Part shown: positions 57,300 through 64,000 of the stretch, one piece after another | Numbering within the stretch: the first letter of the stretch is position 1 | Layout of the letters: every line of letters begins with the position of its first letter | Position numbers and translations under genes: made by a program | Notes under the pieces: model-generated | Told to the model about the DNA's origin: nothing | Databases searched by the model: none | Seen by the model: the letters and a program-made list of their open reading frames with translations, nothing else | Assembly (NCBI RefSeq): GCF_030936135.1 | Contig: NW_026777121.1 | Span: forward strand, 496,001 to 560,000 | DNA: 64,000 nucleotides | Direction: 5' to 3' | From: Gavia stellata | Taxonomy: Eukaryota > Chordata > Aves > Gaviiformes > Gaviidae

Positions 57300-57908
57300 G
57301 GAGGTGAGTCTCCAAGGATGCGGAGAAACGAAGCGCGGAGGACGCGTGGCCTTGGCGCTCGGCAGATGCCCCGGCGCCGGTGATCTGCGCTGCAAACCCA
57401 GCCACGGCGCAGCGCCGGAGGACACCCCATGGCAGCGCCGGAGGACACCCCCTCTCCAGCTCCACGACTTCCCCTTCCCCCTCGCCACAGCTGACGCTCC
57501 CAGCACGGCGGCCCGGCGCCGCGGCCACGGGAGCAGCCGTGAGGGCTCCTACGGCCCTAGCGCCCGCCGCGCCCTCCCCCGCCCCGCTCCGGCCAGGCCT
57601 CAGCTCTGCTCTTCCCCCACGTACGGCACTCCACCGGCGAAAGGAGCGGGAGCGCCGGCCCGGCGGACAAACCCCTCGGCGGTCGCGCAGCGGGACGGGC
57701 AGGCCCGCGCTGCCGCGCCGCTGCCGCTGCCCACCCCGCCGGGCGGCGCAGCCGCGCTCTCTCTCGCGAGGCTGCGTCCCAGAGCGCGTGCACCGGTTTG
57801 GCCGCTGCCGACCGCCGTCGCGGCGCTGCTGCGCGCGCGCGGGGGCTTGAGGCGGGGCGCGGCGGCCGCGATGGCGGAGCCCTGCTGAGGGCGTGCGGGG
57901 CCCGGCGG
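57300..57908 (+). promoter_or_regulatory. CDKAL1: CpG-island promoter and first noncoding exon of CDKAL1
   Basis: A dense CpG island ends in GCGATGGCGGAGCC-type sequence and a donor (GGCGGG|GTGAGAG) at 57,908. An ETS-like GGAAACTTCCG lies upstream at about 57,237. Position and orientation fit the noncoding first exon of CDKAL1. It may also serve the minus-strand gene to the left. The long ORFs on both strands are GC-rich artefacts. Confidence 0.65.
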
Positions 57909-57930
57909 GGTGAGAGCCGGGGCTCCCCGT

Positions 57931-58137
57931 TGAGGCCTCCTCCCCCCTTCCTCCCCCTTTCTCTCTCCCCCCTTCTCCCTCCCCCTCCTCTCCCCCCTCT
58001 CCTCCCCCCTTCTCCTCCCCCTTCCCCTCCCCCCTTCTCCTCCCCCTTCCCCTCCCCCCTCTCCCCTCTCCCTCCCCCCTCTCCCCTCTCGCTCCCCCTC
58101 CCCCCTCTTCCTCCCCCTTCCCCTCCCCCCTCCACCT
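57931..58137. repeat. Polypyrimidine (CCCCTTCTCCTCCC) tract
   Basis: About 200 bases are almost pure C/T on the plus strand, made of CCCCTCTCC, CCCCTTCTCCTCC and similar words, with a few G interruptions. Such mirror-like homopurine/homopyrimidine DNA can form triplex structures. It lies directly after the CDKAL1 first exon. Confidence 0.9.
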
Positions 58138-58202
58138 CGTGGTTCTCTGTCCACCAGTTCTGCTCGTTCCTGCCATGTCTTTTTGTTCTTTTTTTTCCCC
58201 AG

Positions 58203-58240
58203 GATTATTCTCCAAGAGGATTTAGACCTTGCTTCAAAAG
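58203..58240 (+). other. CDKAL1: Probable noncoding exon 2 of CDKAL1
   Basis: Acceptor TTTTTTTTCCCCAG ends at 58,202, followed by 38 bases and a donor AAAAG|GTATGA. It lies between the CpG island and the ATG exon, on the same strand. No ORF is needed, since CDKAL1 has an untranslated first part. Confidence 0.55.
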
Positions 58241-59943
58241 GTATGACTTTTCTTTTGGCTGTATTCGTTCTTTTGGGGGCCACGGAAATAAACTAAGCTT
58301 CTTTGTTTTGCAGCTGCTCCATTATAGCAGGTATTTTTCTGGAAGAGAGGAAAAACAACAAATCAAAACTTTTTCCTTCCCTGTACTGAGTTGATAACTT
58401 TACCTGTTTGTACACACTGTTCGTGGTATAAAGTATATAATCATATTTTGATGTAAAAAATCAGAATATTTGCAACAGTATAAAGTAGTGTAAGAGATGT
58501 CGCCTCACACACGCACACACACACACCCCCAATATTCTTTATTGCTAGACTTTCCACAGCTTCTTATTTTGGTTCATCCTTTGTGGCCTTTTTAGAGATC
58601 CTGGGATTTTTGATCTAGAAGAATGCTAAACGCTTCTATGTCTTTGTCAGATGCATCCTCTTTGTGACATCATCATATTCCTTCTTAAGTTAAATGTTAT
58701 AAAAGTTATATGAAGTTTTATTTTGAAGTGTACTTTGCAAGATTGACTGAAGGACTCACACTGGGGAAAATGCACAGGTGTTTAACTTCTTATGTCCTTG
58801 AGTAATTCAGTTTGTACAAAATACTTTGAGGTGTTGCCAGTAGCCTGAGATTTCTGTTCCTGAAATCTGGTTTTAAAGAAATTAAAGCCTTGTTTCTTTT
58901 GTTCTTCACTGCCAGTTAGGAAAGTGTTGTGTTTTCCCTGTAAACTCTGTGAAATGCCCCTGTGTGATTTCCTTAGTAAACTGTTGAGACATGTACAAAA
59001 CCAAGTGTCCAATGCTAAATCAGACATTATTCTGATGAAGAACTACACACAGCACAGTGTGAGGCGTGTGATTAATGCATAGCTTTTTTTTTTACAGGCT
59101 CCTTTAGTAAATAACTTTTTTTTCCTTTCCTGAAAACTGATCTGGATCTTGAGATCTGCTGGGAGCTATAGATGCATGTATATTTACTTTCTTGTGGAAA
59201 ATATAAATAGATTTTAATGATTTTCTCGTGTATTATATGAGCCAGAGGATAATTAGCTATTTGATGTTAGCTAGGTGTAGTTGTTTAACACCTTGTACCT
59301 GAGGTGGTACAGGAATTTTTCTTTTGCTGTCCTAATGAATGAAGTAATTCAAATGAAAGTCCTGTGGGATCAGGAATTCTAGGAATAGTTTGATTTCTTT
59401 TCTTTTCTATGATTTCTATGACTGTGAAGACATTGAAATACTGTGCACCTGTTTTCAGCACACAAATAAAAGAGCCAGAACAACCTCTGAAGGAGGCGTG
59501 TGAATGCTCTGTCTTTCATTCTTCTGTGATGTGAGTGGAAGCGTATCTATCGCATAACATGAACTCATTATTCCACTGTGCTGCCTGACATGGTTAAGAA
59601 TACTTGTATCGTGGATATGTCACGTCAGAGGAGCTGCAGGGTTTTTGAGTTAGAAGGTGGCAAGGTACAGATTATTTAAAAAAAAAAACCAAACAACCCT
59701 CTCTATGGTTTGTGGCTTTCTCCCTGCCTGTGTTTGAGATCTCTGGGGAAGAGGGCCTCAGGAAATATCTCTGGATAGTTGATTGTTTTTATGTGCTCAC
59801 CTTCCCTCATCTATATGATCTATCGCAGGTATATGTAGAAATACATCTGACTTTTCTTTATGAGAACATATGCAGTCGATACTAAGCCTTGGCTTTGTAT
59901 TCAAATGCTTGCTAATATCAGTCTTCTCTAATGCTTCTTGAAG
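58241..59943. other. CDKAL1 intron; nothing recognised
   Basis: A CA-type microsatellite lies at 58,505-58,530. No other repeat or exon is seen. Confidence 0.4.
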
Positions 59944-62900
59944 ATGCCTGCTGCCTGTGAACCAGTGCTTGAAGATATTGAAGATACCGTGTCAGCAGAA
60001 GATTTGAAGCCACGTGATCGGCAGTTTGTAAGAAAGAACATTTTTCCAAAAGTGCGACAATGCAATTCACAAAAAAATACTCAGGCAGACGATGATCCCC
60101 CAAGTGACAGGTAAATTCTTCCATCAACCCTATCTTGTTGCTTTGCTCATATCTTGTGTGCACTGTCAGCTTCTAAAAATAAGGTGGAAGTTCTCATTGT
60201 CTCATAGTGTAAAATTTGAATACAAGATAAAAATGAGTAAAATAGTGTTTATAAAATGTAGTGATAATGAACAATAAATCCTGGGCAGATTTCTTGTCCT
60301 AGACAAACTTTCTCTAGAAATCAGTTATGACGGAGATATTGATTAATGGAGTAATCAGACTGGAAAAATGGTTCCTGTTACTTCAGCTTGTATGTGTAAA
60401 ACATTCCTGAAAAATTGTCTGCTTCACCTTAATTACCTAAATAGAAGCTGAGCTCTTCAAAATGCAGTCCTGGAGTAGCCTTGTGCCATCTGGAATGAGA
60501 AATAAGAATAAAATCCTGAGACTCACGAAAGGCTTGAGGCTGGAAGGGACCTCTGGAGGTCATCTTCTGCAAAGCCCCTGCTGAAGCAGGGCCACCTACA
60601 GCCAGGTGGCCAGGACCGTGCCTAGCTAGTTTTTGAATATCTCTAAAGAGGGAGATTCCACCACCTCCTTGGGCAACCTGTGCCAGCGCTCAGTCACCCT
60701 CACAGTCAAAAAGTGTTTCGTGATGTTCAGAGGGACCCTGTGTTTCAGTTTGTGCCCGTTGCCTCCTGGCCTGTCACTGGGCACCGCTGAAAAGAGCCTG
60801 TGTCTGTCCTCTTTGGACCCTCCCTTCAGGTATTTAATATCCATTGATGAGCTTCCCCCGAGCCTTTCTCTTGCAGGCTGAACAGTGCCAGCTCTCTCAG
60901 CCTCTCCTCTTAGGAGAGATGCTCCAGTCCCTTAACCATCTTCATGGCCCTTTGTTGAACTGTCTCCTGTATGTCCATCTCTCTCTTGTGGGTGCATCCC
61001 ATCAGGGACTTAGGTATGTCCAGTTTGCTGAAGTATTCCCTGACCTGACCCTCTTCCACCAAGGGTACATCTTCCTTGCTTCAGTCTTTCCACCTGGCTT
61101 CTGGAACCTGGGATTTCCAAAGGCTGTACTTGTTGTTTGTACATCCTCCTGCAAGTGATATAGTGAGACTTCTTTTGAACTTACTGTTTTATTTCAGTGG
61201 AAATCGTATGCAGTAACTATGGAACGTATCTTTTGTGTTTTTCCTTCTTGTGATTCCCCTAAGAGCAGAATCAACTTTCTGCTGCAGTGGAATTGATGAA
61301 AGTATAAATGAACTCAGTTATTGATTCTAGTTTCTACTGCATTTCAGAGATCTGGATTTTGGTTGGTGCCACCCCCTGCTCCCCCTCCCCCCCGCCCTTA
61401 ATTTTGAGCTGGTGGATGAAATTTCCCTGCATTATAAAGGTGGAAATAAAGTATGTCTGGAATGTGCAGGAAATTTGATTTTGGTTTCTCATTAGTGTTC
61501 AAAAGAGATTTTTATAAGCATAACAGTCCACCTTTATGTGAAGCCCCATTCTGCCAGGAGTGTGTGTACAGCCGAACCGGTGGCCTATAGATACTTGACA
61601 CTAGCACTCCGTTCTCCGAAGTATTCAGGAGAACACTGTATGTTATTTAACAGGCTGTATTTTAGTGTTTTTGACCCAAGAATGCACATTGAATGTACGT
61701 TGTTTAGACAGTAGGAACACTAAATACATTGTACATGTGCAACACGTGTTGCACATGTCTAATGATCATTAATCTGCCATCAACAATTTTTTGTTTCTAG
61801 CTAGGGGAAGTAGCTTTAAAAAAAGAAGCGTGGGGGAGGAGAAAAGAGAAAAGATGTGGGCAGGGCAAAGGATGGTGTTGCAGGATGTCTGTTGTTCTTG
61901 TACTGGCATCTTTAGCTCATTGGCACAGTTATCCCGGGAGTTTCAGTGAGAGCTTCTTGCAGAATTTTTTGTTGGTTCTTAAACCATTGTGTGTGCCAGC
62001 TCCATGGTGCACATCTGCCATGCTGCTTCTGTAGCCCAGAAAGGTTGGGATATGAGCTTTCAGACGTTAGTGTGGCTGGTGGCAGGCTTAAGTTAAGAAT
62101 TTATAAAGGTGCCTTGTATGGAGGGAACTCCGGTCAATGAGTGCCATAATATCAAAAGGCTGCAGTTTAGCTCTACCTGTTTGCTGGTGGCCTCATTTCA
62201 GTGCAGTCACTTGAAGATCCCTTGTTAAATGATCATTTTCAGAAAGTGAGTTGTTTGGTTTGTTTTTTTTCAATACAACTGCCGCGTACTGAATCTCTTC
62301 TTATCCTACAGCTCTTGTACATTCTCCATTCTAAAACTCTTTTCTTGCCACTTGTGGTGGCTTGACCCTGGCCAACAACTGAGCAGCCACCCAGCCACTT
62401 GCTCAGCCCTCCTCTCAGTAGGCTGAGGGAGCTAACTGGAAGAGCAAAAGCGAGAAAACTTGTGGGTTGGGGTAAAGACAGTTTAAGTGAAGGCAAGAGT
62501 AAGGATAAACTTCAAGGGATGCAAAAGCAATTGCTCACCACCTCCCACAAGCAGACTGATGCCCAATCAGTCTCAGAACAATGGTTAGTTTGGGAGGACC
62601 AAACCGCCAGTTTTTATTGCTGAGCATGATGTCATCTGGTATGGATTATCCTTTTGGTCAGTTTGGGTCAGCTATTCTGTCCATGTTCCCTCCCAGCCTC
62701 TTGTCCATCTCCAGCCTGCTTGAGGCGGGGTGGAGCACGGTGGGCAACAGGAGGTTGTGATGCTGTGCAAGCACTGTTCCACAATAGCTAAACCACAGGT
62801 GTGTTATCAACACTGTTTTAGTCATAAATACAAAACACAGCATCATACAGGTAGCTGTGGAGAAAGTTAACTCTATCCCAGCCAGATCTATTACCCGCTC

Positions 62901-63180
62901 CACTAAACTCACATAATTATAATGTTTTTCCCTGCCTGTTTTGGAGTCGTTATTGTTTGTGTTGCTTATTTTATAGTTGAAGAATTACAATTAATTGAGT
63001 CTGTTCAGTGGGCCTGATGGGGAAGCGTGTTCCTCTTTTAACTTCTTCGTTAATTTTTACTTATCAGCGTTATTCCTGGTGCTCAGAAAATCTGGATTCG
63101 TACATGGGGATGTTCTCACAATAATTCAGATGGTGCATATATGGCTGGACAGCTGGCTGCATATGGATACGAAATGACAG
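59944..63180 (+). CDS. CDKAL1: CDKAL1, first two coding exons; gene continues beyond the window
   Basis: CDKAL1 is a radical-SAM methylthiotransferase that adds the 2-methylthio group to t6A37 of tRNA-Lys(UUU) in the ER membrane. The first coding exon, 59,944-60,110, starts at ATG right after an AG acceptor and encodes [20 protein letters not shown]...DDDPPSDS. The second, 63,068-63,180, encodes [19 protein letters not shown] and continues to AAYGYEMT, the start of the MTTase domain with its first cluster Cys. The phases match (AG|C). Two oddities stand out. The Glu of the otherwise conserved NNSDGEYMAG is Ala. The expected donor after 63,180 reads ACAG|GGAACA, with GG in place of GT. The downstream exons are not in the window. 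It could be a decaying copy, or the exon may use another donor. Confidence 0.85.
60525..61160 (-). mobile_element. CR1 LINE fragment, minus orientation, in a CDKAL1 intron
   Basis: Read on the minus strand it has the CR1 3' part: [19 protein letters not shown], then [20 protein letters not shown], and the GACCTCCAGAGGTCCCTTCC-like end near 60,560. It is 5'-truncated and more diverged than the copies in E2F3. Confidence 0.85.
61161..62352. other. CDKAL1 intron between CR1 and LTR; nothing recognised
   Basis: No exon or further repeat is seen by eye. Confidence 0.4.
62353..62884 (-). mobile_element. Solo LTR, minus orientation, related to the LTR in the acrosin units
   Basis: On the minus strand it runs from TGGCTGGGATAGAG to TCAAGCCACCACA and shares the AGTGTTGATAA, GCAGTGCTT and GGCTGGGTGG blocks with the 595-bp LTR at 18,888. 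It is more diverged, and no target duplication is obvious. Confidence 0.75.
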
Positions 63181-64000
63181 GGAACAATATGGGACAAGTC
63201 GCATAATTCAGTTTTTTGGGGTGAACGTTCAGAGCTGTCAAGCTGTTGTTGAATGTTTTCAGTCTTAATTACACTTTTTTAAAATGCCCCTTTGATCTCT
63301 TTCTGATTTGAAGGTGAGGAGGTAAAGTGTTTTCCTGGCATTAAGGAGAATGATTACAAGATGAGTGCTTTCAGAATGGTTAGGTTTTCCTGACAGGGCA
63401 GCCATCTGATAGATGTCATGCAGTGCCTTTTGTGGGCATTTTGCTTGCTAAACTGAATTGAAAAGTTTTCGTAGGAGTGGAAGGGAAAGATCTTACTTCT
63501 TGGGCAGAATCTAGCTGGTTGTCTGATTGTAGCTGGTGGAACCCAAGTGCGAGAGAGAGAGAGAGAGGAAGGAGAAGTGTTGTCACTTAGTGATGAGTGT
63601 GTTTGCTGCTGGAGCAGAGGTGAACTACTCCATGTGAATGATCCTTTGTTTTGGGAGGGATGATCAGTATGATGGAGGCGGGATGATCTAGGATTGTATC
63701 TTGTACATTTGAAAGGGCTGAAGATGCTGTTTTTCCTTTCCTTCCAAATACTTTAAAACACTCCCTGTCATCTTGTTCCACCTCCCCAACCCTAAAAAAA
63801 CCCCCAAACTTGTGGTTGTGCTGGCCACGTTTCATCTCCTTAATGAGAAATGTGTTGAAAGAAAAGCTTGTAGAAAGCTGAAAACACAGATTGATGTTGT
63901 GTTTCAGTGGAGAATTATTGACTGAATGCTTTTGTGTAACTTACAATTAGTCAAAATAAAAATTTAAATTTTATTAATTAATTCAAGTTTTAGTTTGTCT
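63181..64000. other. CDKAL1 intron to the window end; nothing recognised
   Basis: A short GA repeat lies at 63,551-63,568. No exon is seen. Confidence 0.4.

Noticed and set aside
57289-58394. Several ORFs of 150-308 codons over the CpG island and pyrimidine tract
   Set aside because: They are low-complexity Gly/Arg/Glu or Pro/Ser translations of GC-rich and C/T-rich DNA.

Overview
The window looks like bird nuclear DNA, probably from a neoavian species. The evidence is CR1 LINE tails and a CR1 reverse-transcriptase body, ERV long terminal repeats of a type common in neoavian genomes, an avian-type acrosin gene, and the E2F3-CDKAL1 gene order. The species and chromosome cannot be read from the sequence.

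Layout. (1) 1-8.9 kb is repeat-rich: an ERV LTR on the minus strand, a degenerate A-tract minisatellite of about 26-27 bp (0.9-2.85 kb), a second degenerate satellite (3.6-5.4 kb), and a broken class I (gammaretrovirus-like) ERV with RNase H, integrase and env remains plus a 3' LTR (5.7-8.9 kb). (2) 8.9-15.6 kb is mostly unassigned, but holds a CpG island at 12.05-12.7 kb with two NF-Y boxes and a perfect RFX X-box. (3) 15.6-31.15 kb is a tandem array with a unit of 5,684-5,685 bp. Each of its two full units and one truncated unit carries a complete five-exon acrosin gene (minus strand, 343 codons, catalytic triad intact), a 595-bp solo LTR with the same 5-bp target duplication, and a relic of a second acrosin copy (part of exon 3). 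(4) 31.15-36 kb is a mosaic of ERV pieces related to those at 1-9 kb, which cuts the third array unit. (5) 39.3-53.1 kb holds exons 2-7 of E2F3 (plus strand), including an AT-AC U12-type intron into which a CR1 element has inserted. (6) 53.3-56.7 kb has two phase-compatible exons of an unrecognised minus-strand gene and an unrecognised plus-strand ORF. (7) 57.3-63.2 kb has the CpG-island promoter, a noncoding exon and the first two coding exons of CDKAL1, which continues beyond the window.

The acrosin copies are probably sperm proteases kept alike by recent duplication or conversion. E2F3 and CDKAL1 are recognisable and mostly in frame, but carry changes at strongly conserved positions (R-to-W and V-to-G in the E2F DNA-binding domain, an altered E2F3 C terminus, a lost splice donor and an E-to-A change in CDKAL1). 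Acrosin sits next to E2F3 only across an ERV mosaic. Together this suggests a rearranged or duplicated block under relaxed constraint, possibly on a sex-limited or germline-limited chromosome. That last step is inference.
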